NCBI GenBank assembly: GCA_963693315.1 | Contig: OY856186.1 | Location: 455,759,217 to 455,823,216 of the forward strand | DNA length: 64,000 nt | Reading direction: 5' to 3' | DNA from: Diogma glabrata | Lineage: Eukaryota > Arthropoda > Insecta > Diptera > Cylindrotomidae | Shown here: one piece after another, positions 11,390-22,878 of the stretch | Layout of the letters: every line of letters starts with the position of its first letter | How positions within the stretch are numbered: position 1 is the first letter of the stretch | The notes under the pieces: generated by a model | Told to the model about the DNA's origin: nothing | The model's input: only the letters and a program-made list of their open reading frames with translations | Database searches by the model: none | Position numbers and translations under genes: made by a program

Positions 11390-13345
11390 TGGGTGAGTTT
11401 TCTACATAGGATCTTGATGAAACTTTGGCAAATGATACAAGTTCACTTGAAAATGGAAGATCTGTATTCATTTCAAATTTGGACAAAATGGCGGGGGGGT
11501 CTCCCGAACACCTCTAAGTTTAAATCTTGAATAAGATCTGATCCCGGACTATGATCTTATTGAAACTTAGTATATAAGGTTTTGGTACTGTTTCCAATAC
11601 TTCTGCATACCAACTTCCGGTTTGTCACTTCCGGTTAAAAAGTTTTTTTTTCAGGTGTTTATCCCTACTGTAGCCTACAATTACCGATCGATTTTCATGA
11701 AACGGTGCGAAAAGCTTTGAAATAACATGTGAAAGATTTTATCAGCTTTTGGAGCACATTGGATAAAGGGTTGGGGGGTCCACCATACAACAGGTGGTTT
11801 TTTCCACAAAGTTTTTATATTTGTTGGGAGCATAAAACATTCATTCGTGAATGAGTGTCATCAAAACTTTGGAAAAAGACACAAACATGTATGACAAAGA
11901 ACTGATCAGCTTTTGAGCGATGGTGAACAAAGTGGTGGGGGTCCCTGGAGCACCTGTTTTTTTGAAAGCTCTATAACATCTGTACCTGATAAGCGAATTG
12001 GATGAAACTTGATACATGAGTATGTAGTATGGTGTACAATAGTTTTGCATCCTTATTTCCGGTTTTCCACTTCGGTAAAAAAAAATTTTTGTACTTTTTT
12101 GAAGTTTTTTCAGTGTCTTTATGCACACTACAGCCTACAATAATGAAGTGATTATGATGAAACTTATGGAATTGGGTTCCAATTAGTGTGAAAAAATAAT
12201 TATCATGTTTTGGGACACATTGACCAAAGTGGTGGGGGGTCTACCATACAACTGCCGACTTTTCACACTTTGTTTTTTAAGTTTGTTGGGAGCATACAGA
12301 CTTCATTCATTAATTTATTTTAATGACACTTTGGAAAAAGGTGGAGACTTAAGTAACAAAGAACTGATAAGTTTTTGGATAGTATTGGAATAAGTGGTGA
12401 GGGTCCTCCCGAGCACATGTTTAATGTGTCACACTTTTTTCAATGTTTGTTGGGAGCACATAGCATTCGTTCGTGAACCAATTTTGATGACACTTTAGAA
12501 AAAATTGCAAACATGTATGGCAAAGAACTGATTAGTTTTTAAGCGATAGTGAACAAAGTGGTGGGGGGTGTCCCATACACCTGTTTTTTTAAAGCTCTAT
12601 AACATCTGTACCTGATAATCGAATTGGATGAAACTTTGTACATAAGCATTTAGTATAATTTACAAAAGTTCTGCATCCCAACTTTCTGTTTTTTACTTCC
12701 GGTAAAAAAATTTTTTTTTTAATTGTTGGCAGTTTTTTCAGTATCTTTATGCACACTACAGCCTACAATAATGAAGTGATGATGATAAAACTTATGGAAA
12801 GGTTTCAATTAGTGTAAGAAGATAATTATCATCTTTTGGGACACAGTGATCAAAGTGACGGAGGGTCTACCTTACAACTGCTGACTTTTCACACTTTGTT
12901 TTTAAAGTTTGTTGGGAGCATACAGATTTCATTCAATAATCAATTTTAATGGCACTCTGAAAAAGATGAAGACTTTAATGACAAAGAATTGACTAGTTTT
13001 TGGACGATATTAGGATAAGTGGTGGGGTCTTCCCGAACACCTGTTTATTGTTTCAATGTTTGTTGGAAGCATACAACATTCGTTGGTTAAGTAATTTTGA
13101 TTACACTTTGCAAAAAGATGCAAATATGTATGGCAAGGAACTGATTAGTTTTTTTAGCGATAGTGAACAAAGTGGTAGGGGGTCCTCCAAGCACCTGTTA
13201 TTTTGAAAGCTCAATAGCTTCTGTACCTGATAATCGAATTGGATGAAATTTGGTACATACACATTTAGTACGGTTTACAACAGTTCTGCATCCCAACTTC
13301 CGCTTTGTCACTTCCGATAAAATTTTTTTTACCTTTTCTCATACA
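11390..13345. repeat. Satellite-like array with higher-order repeat of about 620 bp
   Basis: A subunit of roughly 150-165 bp carries an AAAGTGGTGGGGGGTCYMCC box, a GTTGGGAGCATA segment and a GATGAAACTT segment. The box recurs near 11490, 11768, 11930, 12228, 12390, 12556, 12850, 13017 and 13171. Subunits are not interchangeable: AAGCTCTATAACATCTGTACC occurs at about 11965, 12592 and (variant) 13208, and other subtypes return after 615-627 bp. That makes a higher-order unit of about 620 bp, present about three times. Short frames within it are not conserved between units. Confidence 0.75.
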
Positions 13346-13753
13346 ACAGAATTTATGTTTGTTGGGATACTACTGCCTGCTTTAATAATTTTATTATTAG
13401 AACTACGAAGTCCATAATATTGGTTAGCTTTTAATTAAAGTATTTTATGGATATTAGCTCATTATATATCCAGAACACTATGTTTCCAGAGCTGTGGTGA
13501 AGTCAGCCTATGCATCAGCGTCGCAATATTTTTTATTTATTATTGTTGTGGTGAAATGGGATTTTTTGGCTTGCGATTTTGTTGTTTTTTTAATCAGTTT
13601 GGCTATTCGACTTCCTATCCCAATGGTTTTCTCATTTTTTCTTTGATTTTTTTCTAGGTATATATTTAAGGCTCCTTATGTTTTTTTTTTGTTTGACCCT
13701 TATTTTGATTTTATATTGTTTGTGTTTTGTTGGATTTTGTTTTTTTTTTGTTT

Positions 13754-13822
13754 GGTCCGGCTAGCTCAGTTGGTAGAGCCTAAGAGTCTATCTCGGGGTT
13801 TGGCTTCGACCCTGGCTCCCAT
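13754..13822 (+). repeat. tRNA-like sequence, probable SINE head or tRNA pseudogene
   Basis: GGCTAGCTCAGTTGGTAGAGC is an almost perfect tRNA D-arm/A-box, and GGTTTGGCTTCGACCCTGG 35 bp further on resembles a decayed B-box/T-arm. The acceptor ends (GGTCCGG and GGCTCCC) pair poorly and the anticodon arm between the boxes does not fold well, so a functional tRNA is unlikely. Confidence 0.45.
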
Positions 13823-14206
13823 TTCGCTTTTTAATTCTGTTTATCATTCTCAGGACGAATGGGGGTTGGGTTTGGGTTGGGTTTTATTCAGGGAGAAAGA
13901 AAAGGTCAAAATTTGTAAACTAGTGAAATTAACAAAACTTAATTTATTCTTTATTTGCGCAACAACAAATGTTTTTCATTGTGTTATCGTCTACTTTCTT
14001 TAAACAATCCATTGTCTTGTTAAGACAAACCCACTAGTTTATTTTAAAACCTGGTTTTAATTGCTAGTTACTGGTTTTAAGCTAATTTAAATAATAAAAC
14101 TTATTAAAAAATAGCCACAACTTTCAGCGATGACAAGTGAAAACGAAATTAATATTATTATTTAAATATAAGTTTTAAAAACATTAATTTAAGTAACGTC
14201 TAGCTA

Positions 14207-14645
14207 CACTCAAAGAATTTTGTTAGTAAATTTAATAACCGCCCGTTTTAAAAATGTGTAATAAGTTATTTTATCAATCTAATAACGATTTTTATTAAAG
14301 TAATTGCCACATTCGTTCGATTAATACTTTTTGTTATTATTTTCATAAAAATGTTTATTAAAATAAAAATACGGTCAATATTATTAAAAAAATCACAACG
14401 GTTGATTAAACTAATAACCAATTCTTATTAAAATAATGAATTCAGGCAATCAAATAAAAAATCATGTGATTAACGTAGAGCTATTAAGATAAAAACATAA
14501 ATTATTATTTTTGTAGTTAATTTTAATAACCATTTTATTAGATTAATCATCGAGGTTTTTACTTTAAAAACGTAGGTTATTAGATTAATAATAGTATACA
14601 TTAATCTAACCATAGGTTATTATTTTTAATAACGATTAATAAAAT
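14207..14645. repeat. Left terminal inverted repeat and subterminal TTATTA/TAATAAC array
   Basis: After the CACTCA terminus the sequence is dominated by imperfect copies of TTATTAATCTAATAAC-like motifs in both orientations, about 15 over 400 bp. Arrays of this kind often bind the element's own transposase. The same composition is found at 19330-19766. Confidence 0.6.
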
Positions 14646-14904
14646 CTTGGTAAGAATCACAGTTTATATCCAGACGTTGAATAAACAACAACTTTACAAA
14701 ATATTTAGCAGTTTTGTGAAAAGCTAAAAGTGTTGTTAAGAAAATTGAAAAATTAAAATTCTTTTATTAAACGATAAGAAATTTTATGATTTAAAACAAA
14801 AACAAATAGTTGGCAAGTAAACGAATTCATACGTTTGGTATGTGAAACTTTGTAAATTTTTGTACTGTCTATTGCCGTGTTAAAAAAAATGATTTTTCAG
14901 TTCC

Positions 14905-15319
14905 TGAAGCAGATTCATCAGAACATGTAGAAATTTTGTTCGATGAACAGAGTAGTTGGGTTGAAATTGAGTCTGCATGTGACAGGACTAAACAACTGAG
15001 ACTCAGCGACATTTCAAAATTAAAATCAACTTCGGAAATTTTAACCTAATGGAAGCAATTTAAATTACCGCTTGGTTATAAACGTAATTATGGTAATTAA
15101 TAATTCAATATTAGTATATTTCAATAACATTTTAATTGTATTAATATTCCTTTTAAAATTTTCAGATAGACATTTATTTTAAAGCAATGTTTAAGAAAGC
15201 CAACGATTTTGGTTGTAAATTACCAACATTTATTCAGAAAACTCAGCCCATTTTTGAAGAACAAATTAAAGATGAAAAATTAAAAGAGATTGTTGAAAAG
15301 CTTCTCAATTTACAGAAAG
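14905..15319 (+). pseudogene. First part of broken transposon gene (two exon-like segments)
   Basis: After an acceptor-like TTTTTCAG the frame from about 14905 reads PEADSSEHVEILFDEQSSWVE, then DISKLKSTSEILT, a stop (TAA at about 15048) and WKQFKLPLGYK. After an intron of about 85 bp with acceptor TTTTCAG (15164) it continues IDIYFKAMFKKANDFGCKLPTF and ends at AAA|GTAAGT (15319/15320), a textbook donor. The layout (acidic start, LPLGYK, short ID...F segment) resembles uncharacterised metazoan proteins that I recall from multi-copy families, but I cannot name the family. The in-frame stop marks decay. Confidence 0.5.
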
Positions 15320-15604
15320 TAAGTTTTTTTAATTTGTTTTTTTTTTGGCTCCAAAAACTTGAAAATCACATACAACAGAAACAGAATTCCATTCAAATTT
15401 TACAGCAACAGAATTTTTTGCTGTCAAATTTGTATGAAATTCTGTTTTTGATGTAGGGAATACAATACCGGAGTAAAATCAAATACCGGTATTTCGGCAC
15501 TTAATACAAATACCGGTATATCGGTTTTAATACCGGTATTTAAAAAATTTGATTTTCATACAAAAAATGTTGTTTCAATTTTTATTTGAAATAAAAAACA
15601 TAAA

Positions 15605-16160
15605 TTCATTAATCATTAACATATTACGTAATATTCAAAATAAAAAAAAATAATAAATAACACAACATATCACATTAATTGATTAAAATGAAACAAGTCT
15701 TGATCTCAGCTTATTTAGCAAAATACCAGCTCATGAAAACGATCTATAAGATGAAAACAAATTTTGGTTGTTTCATAGAATTGTTGCAAATATACTCCCC
15801 TTGTTCCCTCATCTTCAGAATGAATCATTTCATTTCGTAGGCCCTTAACTATATCTTACGTTAGCCGAGTTTTTTTCTCAGCAACTGTGTAATTCAGTTT
15901 TTTACATATCGCTTGATCTATTTTCTTTTTCATTAAGTTTTTACTTCCAAACTCAGACTCAGTTTCATCTTCCATTTTTGCTATAAGCTCGACATTATCT
16001 TCCACGAGTTCCTCTATGGTCTCATAATTGGGCCATCATAAAAGACACTTCACTATATCGTTTTTCGGAATATGCTGAAACTTGAGATTACTATCCAAAT
16101 TCCGATTTGTGGTAAAATCTTTTTCTTACGCTGGATGGAGATATTTTATGAGGTCCGAAA
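15605..16160 (-). pseudogene. hAT transposase C-terminal remnant
   Basis: Minus-strand reading gives a charged stretch LVEDNVELIAKMEDETESEF, then a block LRNEMIHSEDEGTRGVYLQQ that matches the segment preceding the hAT dimerisation motif. In another frame, AGILLNKLRSRL and a degenerate INV.C..IYYFF tail follow. The conserved PPTSVEAERAFS core is missing between them, so an internal deletion plus frameshift has destroyed the gene. Upstream catalytic parts are absent. Confidence 0.55.
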
Positions 16161-16587
16161 GTTCAGTCATTTTGAAGTGAAAACTTCCTTAGGCGCGTTG
16201 TGCAATTTTGTATGGGGAAACTTTTATATATTCGAGTTCTCGAGTTAATCATAAATTCATAAAAATCATAAAATTTCTTTTTACGAATTTTAAAAAATTG
16301 ATCGATAATGCAGTTTTTTAAAGTTATTAATATAATTATCTTAAGGGATTTTGCCTAAATGTTGATAATTATTTGATTTGGCTTTATTTAAATATCGTTT
16401 TATACGGAATTAGTTTGTTAGATCAATGTTTTTTTTGGCTGAGCATAATTTTTATGAAATTGGTAAAATGAAAGTATAATCTGAAACAATTTCATTTGTG
16501 TATACAAAATTATATGTATTGGAATTTAACACATCATGATGTTACAAATTTTACCATCTTCACCATATATGTTGTTGGTTTGCAATA

Positions 16588-17128
16588 GGGCGATTTTTCT
16601 GTTCTGGTGTTTACCGCAATGGCGCTGCAAAAGGGGGATAAGAGAAAAAATTCAAAAACTTTTATATGGGATTTCATACAAAACACAACTTGAATAATTT
16701 TAAAAGTTATCTATGAAATTTCTCATTTTACCACAATCGAACAATTTTAATTTGCTTATGGAGTATTATTGACTATATTTTAAGCGTAATATATAAAATA
16801 TTATTCTTAAGTCACTCAAAAAAGAAACATAAAAATTGCCAAAATTTCCCATACAAAGTTGTATGAAAAATTTAACCTATTTTCGTATTTGTTTTACAGA
16901 CAGAAGAAAAGAAAATATTTTATATATTATGCTTAATATATTGTCAATAATACTTCATAAACAAATTTAAATTATATAATTGTAGTAAAATGAGAAATTT
17001 CATAGATAACTTTTAAAATTATTCAAATTGTGTTTTGTATGGAATTCCATATAAAATTTTTGTGATTTTTTCTCTTATCCCCTTTTTGCAGCGCCATTGC
17101 GGTAAACACCGGAACAGAAAAATCGCCC
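16588..17128. mobile_element. Fold-back MITE, 541 bp, arms over 200 bp
   Basis: GGGCGATTTTTCTGTTCTGG at 16588 is inverted at the other end (CCGGAACAGAAAAATCGCCC, ending 17128). Pairing continues inward through GTTTACCGCAATGGCGCTGC, AGGGGGATAAGAGAAAAAA and TCTATGAAATTTCTCATTTTAC, giving arms of over 200 bp and a loop of about 90 bp. TA flanks both ends, as for Tc1/mariner-type insertions. It lies inside the hAT element and has no ORF. Confidence 0.75.
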
Positions 17129-17394
17129 TATAGTATGTAATACATTTTTCTAAAATTAAGTGAAGATAGTTGATAACATCGATTATATCGATATAAAACT
17201 ATCGATATAAAAGAAGCTAGCTTATGTATGATTAAACATGGATGGCAATCATGATCAATTAACTAATTAAAAATGGTGGCACTTCGCCGATAGTGATTTT
17301 CAAACGGTAACAATGCATTAATACCAATGAGTTTAATACTTAGCTTTCCGCAGGAAGATTTGTAAAATTTAAAATTGTGGATCTATGTGTGTGA

Positions 17395-17510
17395 CAACCC
17401 CGCGTACTTTAGTCCCTGCTATTGGCATACAAGTTAATTTGAGATATCGTTTACCACTGGCAATAACAGTGAGATGTCACTAGCCAAAGTGATATCTTAG
17501 GGGTGCTGGC
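17395..17510 (+). repeat. Dispersed repeat, also at 61070-61180 (minus)
   Basis: GACAACCCCGCGTACTTTAG, then TCCCTGCTATTGGCATA, GAGATATC and CACTGGCAATAAC match the reverse complement of 61070-61180 in order and spacing. It lies inside the hAT element, so it is either part of that element or a further insertion. Confidence 0.5.
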
Positions 17511-18096
17511 AGATGAAGTTTTTTCAATCAACGATAGCATCCCTTAGTCTTAGTTATGGAATATTCTTTGATGATGACACGCTATTTTTTTTTAAATAAA
17601 ATGTGTTTGGTAGTAGAAATTACAATGTTTGCTTCAACTTTTGCTTGAGAATAAACTATCTCATTAAACACTAATTGCTTAAACTACTCTTAATTATTAT
17701 ATATACGAAAGAAAAGCAAATATTTAGTTCATCCAACAATACATATAAAATTGCTTACCTTCATAAGTAAAATAAATTCACAAACAAAAACGATTGAAAA
17801 ATTAAAAACGTTACAGTGAAATTCCAAGAATTTTTGGTTGTATTAATTTATTGCACAAATACCGAAAACCGGGATTCAAATCACTGAATACCGGTCAAAA
17901 TTTAGCGATATCCCGGTTTTCGGTATACCGGTATATCGGTATTGTACTCCCTATTCTGATGTATTTGAATACCCGGCTGTAAGTTAAAAAGTTGTTTTTG
18001 GACATGCCATTTGTAATTTTTTTGAGTGAAAACAATTAAACCTATTCAATGTTTGATTCTGTAATAATATAATATTTTTCTGTTTTATATTATTTA

Positions 18097-18484
18097 GATG
18101 GTATTCTTCTATTAACTATGTATTTACTGCACAGGATACTCCGTCCAATCAACAAAACTTTGGAGCATAAAATTTATAAGAAATACAGTGTTCGAGATTC
18201 TCAAAACAGTTTTGCCATTATAGGTGAAACTGTTCAGAATATTGAAGAGACGTTACAAAATTATTTAGATCAAAAATTACCAATTCAGCCATTTTTGTTA
18301 ATTACTGGATCTATAACAAAGCCAATACTAGTATGTTTAGATAGTGTATGGTATGAAGTTTATACAACATGAAAAGCAATTGATGTGTGCTTCAAAATAT
18401 TTTATTTATTCAACTTAAAAAATCCGCAATCAGCAACCAATTTTTGAATTTTATCCAAAAGTATTTTTATACATTGAAAGGCGA
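18097..18484 (+). pseudogene. Last recognised exon of broken transposon gene
   Basis: After an acceptor (ATTATTTAG, 18096) the frame reads DGILLLTMYLLHRILRP, a basic stretch, a VRDSQNSFAIIG segment, QPFLLITGSITKPILVCLDS and WYEVYTT. It then meets a TGA (about 18370), after which the same frame continues KAIDVCFKIFYLFNLKNPQ with two further stops. The D(A/S)Q.SF and KAIDVCFKIF elements belong to a recurrent uncharacterised protein type I recall from several animal genomes. It continues the gene whose first exons are at 14905-15319; the hAT insertion lies in the intervening sequence. Fold-back element B interrupts or truncates it just downstream. Confidence 0.5.
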
Positions 18485-18489
18485 AAAAG

Positions 18490-19012
18490 AATAGTTATTT
18501 ATTATACAAGGGAAAAAAGTAGTAGATTTTAGCTCGAGGTTGTGTTGTCTCCCGACGCGAAGCGGAGGGAGACAAAAAACCGAGAGCTAAAATCTACAAT
18601 TTTTCCCGTGTATAATACACTATTTTTTTCTGTGACTGGATAAATATTAATATAATTATTGAAAAAATAATATTAAACAAATATTACAATATGTATATTC
18701 ACCACACCATACGAATTTTTCTTGAATAAAAACTTAAAATTAAGTTTCATTTTATTTGTCAAAACCAGTTATTAACATCAAGAAGAAAACGGTATAACTT
18801 TTCATTAACATTAAAATAGTCATAAATGTTCATAAATATTCATAATATTCATCATTTATGTGTATATATGTATTTATATATATATTTTTATCTATCCGGG
18901 AAAAAAGTACATACTTTTTTCCCGGGGAAAAAAGTATTTTATGAAAAGTAGCATTTTTGCACCTGTCAGCAGAAGTAAAATGTTAAACTTTTTTCCCGTC
19001 ACAGAAAAAATA
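18490..19012. mobile_element. Fold-back element B with two palindromes
   Basis: Palindrome 1 (18490-18628) starts AATAGTTATTTATTATACA, pairs through GGGAAAAAAGTAGTAGATTT and AGCTC to a GC-rich tip (CTCCCGACGCGAAGCGGAGGGAG), and ends TATAATACACTATTTTTTT. TTTTTTCTGTGACTGG (18623-18638) is inverted as GTCACAGAAAAAA at 18998-19010. A perfect hairpin CCGGGAAAAAAGT-ACAT-ACTTTTTTCCCGG lies at 18896-18925 near the right end. Architecture and outer motif match element A; the arm sequences do not. Confidence 0.6.
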
Positions 19013-19329
19013 TATAAATATATTATTGATTTGCTAAACTCAAATCAATTATATATATTATTAGTTTAACTATGTAAATTAATAATTATTAAAAAATATA
19101 GTAAAATATAATATATTTTATTATATTTTTTATTTTATATACGAACATATACGAACTCCTTTTGTTCTTTTAATTTTTGTCACATGTAAATTTAAAAATG
19201 CTTTAAAACAAAATTATGTATTATTTTAAAATTAAAACTGTGAAATGTAAATACCTTGAAACTAAATGAAAATAATTGAAATAAATAAACTTGTTAATAA
19301 AAAATTTATATTCTCTTTTATTTAAAAAA

Positions 19330-19766
19330 AGTAAAATATAAGTTCCATTTTTAATTTAATAAGTTCCATTATTAATTTAATAACATTTTATTATCAATTT
19401 AACAAGAACCTATTATTAATCTAATTAGATTGTATTATTAATCTGATAACCTAATATTATTTTAAAAACAACTTTATTATTCTAATAATATATGTCATTT
19501 ATCCAATGGATACCTAATATGCAACTAATTCATTATGTTATTAATTCAATAAGAATTTTTATAAATATAAAAGCTATCGTTTTTAGATTTAAAATTTGAA
19601 ATTTTTTTGTTAGTAAATATTACGAACAAATAATATTAGTTTAATAATGCCTGTTATTACGAAATTAGTGAAAATAATCACAAATTGTGATTAGCTGTAT
19701 AATAATCACCAAATTATTAATCTAATGGCTATTTTGTTAGTGTTTAACAACAGAATTCTCTGAGTG
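19330..19766. repeat. Right subterminal array and terminal inverted repeat
   Basis: Imperfect TTATTAATTTAATAA motifs fill 19330-19720, and the terminus GAATTCTCTGAGTG ends at 19766. This mirrors 14207-14645. Confidence 0.6.
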
Positions 19767-21844
19767 TAGGTAATGTCATGTGTTAATTTAGTTTTGTAAT
19801 CTTGCTTGCAACAAATGTTATTGAATTTATTTTTTTTTTCGTTGAGAGTCAAACAATTATTATTTGATATTAGGCTTTGATACACAAAGAGCAAGCTGAT
19901 ATAGCTTGATATCGAAAATCGAGTTAATTTATATTTTAAGATAAAGGATAATTGTGCCATCAAAACCAAACGACAGATGAATCAATCCAGTCTAGGTACA
20001 ATGCGATTTTAATTTTAAAGTTTCGGTAAAGTTTATTAAAAATTATTTTTTGCCAACCATGTTGGATTGACTTGACGGGCTAGTTACTGTTAACGATAAA
20101 GCTTAGTGCAGGTTTTATACATGCAATTCTTCTTTATTTAGATAAAAATTAATTCTAATTCTTAGCATTACTTAATAAACTCGACACTCAACACCATAAT
20201 TACTTTCAGTTTTATTCCATTAATCATAAACATTATGTTAATTATGGAAATATAATTGAAATTTATAATCGGCATTTTTGTACTCGTTAAATATTAATTT
20301 CAAAAGTGGGATTTTCCATATGAGTTTTGGTTAGTTTTTATTTTATAAGCAATTTTAATCTTCCATTTTAAAGCCGTAAACGTGGTTTATCCTTCTTAAA
20401 AGTTCTATTAAGCTTATTCTCCATACCAGATCACAGCAAACATGAACTGCTTTACAAAAAAAACATACCCAATATTTTGTAGAAAATACGCAAATGTTAA
20501 GCTTGTTATGGTTCAGAATGAGAAGTTAGTTTTGATTGAGTCAATAAAAGATGTTTTCACAATTTTATTTGTATTCATGCCAAATTTAACATAAAATCAA
20601 TTAACAAATTACGAAATTCATTTCCATTTTCAAGGTCAGCTTGAATAAACGTTTTATATGAATTTTATAACATAACATAATATTGTTAATGTTTATTCTT
20701 TTTTGTTTTGTCTGCAATGTTTAACTTAATATAGTGAGTTCGAGGGTAAGCTGAAAATTATTTATTTTGAAAATAAACGTTACGGTAGGTTAGAGTAAAC
20801 CCAACAGAAGAAAGGGCCATCTTGTTCGGAAATTACTAGTTCCATGTTTTGTTTTATTTTATGCCATTTTACAAGTTTGTCTAGGTTAGGTACTTACTGT
20901 TTCACTATTCTACAAACTATAGATAACATCAATAAGAAATAATAGATATGAAAGTAAAAACGTGCACGAGTATACAACTGAAATCTCATCCGGTCTGGTT
21001 TTTTTCTTTTTGTTTCAATTTCTTGGAGTTAATTTTATTACTTAATAATTCAGTAAAGATTTTTGCACTAACTGTTATGTAAAAGTAAGAGTATTTGTTG
21101 TGAGGAAAAAATGTACTAAATTGTATTTTGATTTATGTTATTTACTAGTCAACCCACCTTCTTGTATGCTTTCATCGTTGGAAATTCCATGAATATGTAA
21201 TATCGTTTAACAAAATTGTGAATGCAATTTTAGTTGATCGATAACAAGAAAGTCCGGGTAGTTGTGTAAGTATCCTTATACTAAATCCGTATTTTAAATT
21301 TTTCAAAGATATTTTTTTCTTGTGAAATTTCATAACTATCGAAAATACTGCAGCTAGGTAAGGCGTTTAAGAGCTTTTGATTGAGACAATTAATTGAAAT
21401 ATCGTTGTTAGAGCTGGTCATTAAAATTATGATATGCAACTATCAATATTCAAATTACGAGCTAAAACGTTTGTGCTCTGACAACATAACTATACTTAAG
21501 AATTAAATTTTTTGGGCTTACTTAAAAGCATCACAGCATGTTTTCATTGTAGATATGCTAGGGCTGTCAAACTTTGTTTGAATTTGACCTGTATGGTGCT
21601 CCTGGCTTTTTATATGAATTTCCTTTAAAATTTATCTTATTCCACTATGTTTCGCCAAAGCGTCAAAGTCCATAACGATTCAATTAAAAATCATAATAGC
21701 TTTTGCGAGATATGGTCACATTTATATTTGAATGTGCGAACTCTTACATCATTTAAATAAAGGCAACAAGGCAACAACGTGATTGTGTGTTTACGTGTTG
21801 GGTAAAACATTCAATTTAAGTAACACAATTATTGGGGAATAACA
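19767..21844. other. AT-rich intergenic DNA, nothing recognised
   Basis: No conserved frame, RNA gene or defined repeat was found. Confidence 0.5.
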
Positions 21845-22140
21845 CAATTTAAAACACAGCCATGTTTTTTTTAGAATTCTGCAGTGCTCAGTTTTTGAAT
21901 TATTGTCAAAAAAGTGCAACAAAAAATTGGTCCCACCCCTTGGGTTACGAACTTAATTGTAAGAAAAAAATTAAATTAAAAAAAATTCACAGAGAAAGGA
22001 AGTTTAACTAAACTCTGAACTCTGATCGAAAACTATAGCGAAGTGTCACATATTTATTTTTCTGTATTTTGAGGGGGTAAGATTGGAAAAGGGTGAAAAA
22101 AACTCTTTTTTGACCCTAACAAGTGGAGTGTCATAGGAAA
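21845..22140 (+). repeat. Copy of the tandem unit found at 36150-36790
   Basis: TTTAGAATTCTGCAGTGC..CAGTTTTTGAATTATTGTCAAAAAAGTG, TTGGTCCCACCCC, CACAGAGAAAGGAAGTTTAA and CTATAGCGAAGTGTCA match the units at 36150-36790 in order. Non-coding. Confidence 0.6.
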
Positions 22141-22156
22141 GAGCACTTAATTTTTA

Positions 22157-22878
22157 ACCGACTTCAAAAAGAAGCAGGTTCTGTGTTTCACTGTAAGTTT
22201 TTTTTATGTACGTACACCGATTTCTCAAAAACGGCTTGATCGATTTGGATGATTCAAATTGTATTCTATTTGAGTTTATTCCGAGAGGGTCCCATAATTT
22301 TATTTTGATGTGAAAAATACCGTTACTCAGAAAATTGGAAAAAACCGTATTTTTATGTATTTTCGTTGATTTCGTCAAAACATATTATTCTGCTTTGGTG
22401 TTGTGGGCATTATTAAATTGCTATACTTCTCGAGGTTATTGTAAATAATTTTCTATGACGGGAAATATGTATGCCGTTTGTGCCAAAAATCGCTAAACCA
22501 TAATTAATAGATTGTCACTGATTAAAGTTTTTCCGGTATTTGAAGTTATTATTTTTAAAATGTTTTCTAGCCGACATTTGCTTTATGACTACACTAAAAA
22601 TAAAAAACTCAAAAACTTTTTAAAAAAATTCGACTTCAGAAAAAACAAAAGAGGCACAAAAAAGTGAAAAATAACTCAATTGTTGCTTTTGGAGACAAAA
22701 ATACGTTACATTTTGATTAATTTAATTTAATTATACTTTACATTAGACAAAAAAAAATAACGCTACTAAACAAAGTTACTATATTAAAATAGTTATTCTT
22801 TATTATAAATATTATAGTTGTTATAATAGTTATTATATTTTAAAAGTTATTTGTAGTACAAAACTGTTTGAAGTCGGT
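22157..22878. mobile_element. Short DNA element with ACCGACTTCAAA ends, about 720 bp
   Basis: ACCGACTTCAAA (22157-22168) is inverted as TTTGAAGTCGGT (22867-22878). The start, AACCGACTTCAAAAAG..GGTTCT, is a motif I know from repeated elements of moths, butterflies and other insects. No transposase is visible, so it is non-autonomous. No convincing target duplication. Confidence 0.5.

Larger units (their letters stand above)
15454..17953 (-). mobile_element. hAT transposon, 2.5 kb, decayed
   Basis: Ends are TAGGGAATACAATACCG (15454-15470) and, inverted, TAGGGAGTACAATACCG (17937-17953), 16/17 identical. They are flanked by 8-bp direct repeats TTTTGATG (15446-15453) and TTCTGATG (17954-17961), 7/8 identical. 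TIRs starting TAGGG with 8-bp duplications are diagnostic of hAT. Subterminal regions are rich in ACCGGTAT motifs at both ends. It carries a hAT dimerisation-domain remnant on the minus strand and an internal fold-back insertion. It sits inside the 5.56-kb element, so it is younger than that element. Confidence 0.8.
14207..19766 (+). mobile_element. 5.56-kb DNA transposon-like element with CACTCA...TGAGTG ends
   Basis: CACTCAAAGAATTTTGTTAG at 14207 is inverted as CTAACA-type sequence plus CAGAATTCTCTGAGTG ending at 19766, and TA lies immediately outside both ends. Next to each terminus is a block of about 400 bp rich in (TTATTA)/(TAATAAC) motifs. Between them lies a broken multi-exon gene on the plus strand (14905-15319 and 18097-18484) that also gives the orientation. 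The element has been invaded by a hAT element (15454-17953) and by fold-back element B (18490-19012). Without the two insertions it would be about 2.5 kb. I cannot assign it to a named superfamily. Confidence 0.6.

Noticed and set aside
11390..13345. CRISPR-like array
   Set aside because: Period of 150-165/620 bp, no short identical direct repeats with unique spacers, and the DNA is from an animal.
13754..13822. Functional tRNA gene
   Set aside because: A-box is good, but acceptor and anticodon stems do not pair, so only a SINE head or pseudogene is supported.
18540..18580. Bacterial-type attenuator or horizontally acquired bacterial DNA because of GC-rich hairpin tips
   Set aside because: Tips of similar composition occur in three insect-type fold-back elements with AT-rich arms; nothing else looks bacterial.
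18840..19069. 69-codon frame at 18860-19069
   Set aside because: It reads through hairpins of fold-back element B and has low-complexity content.
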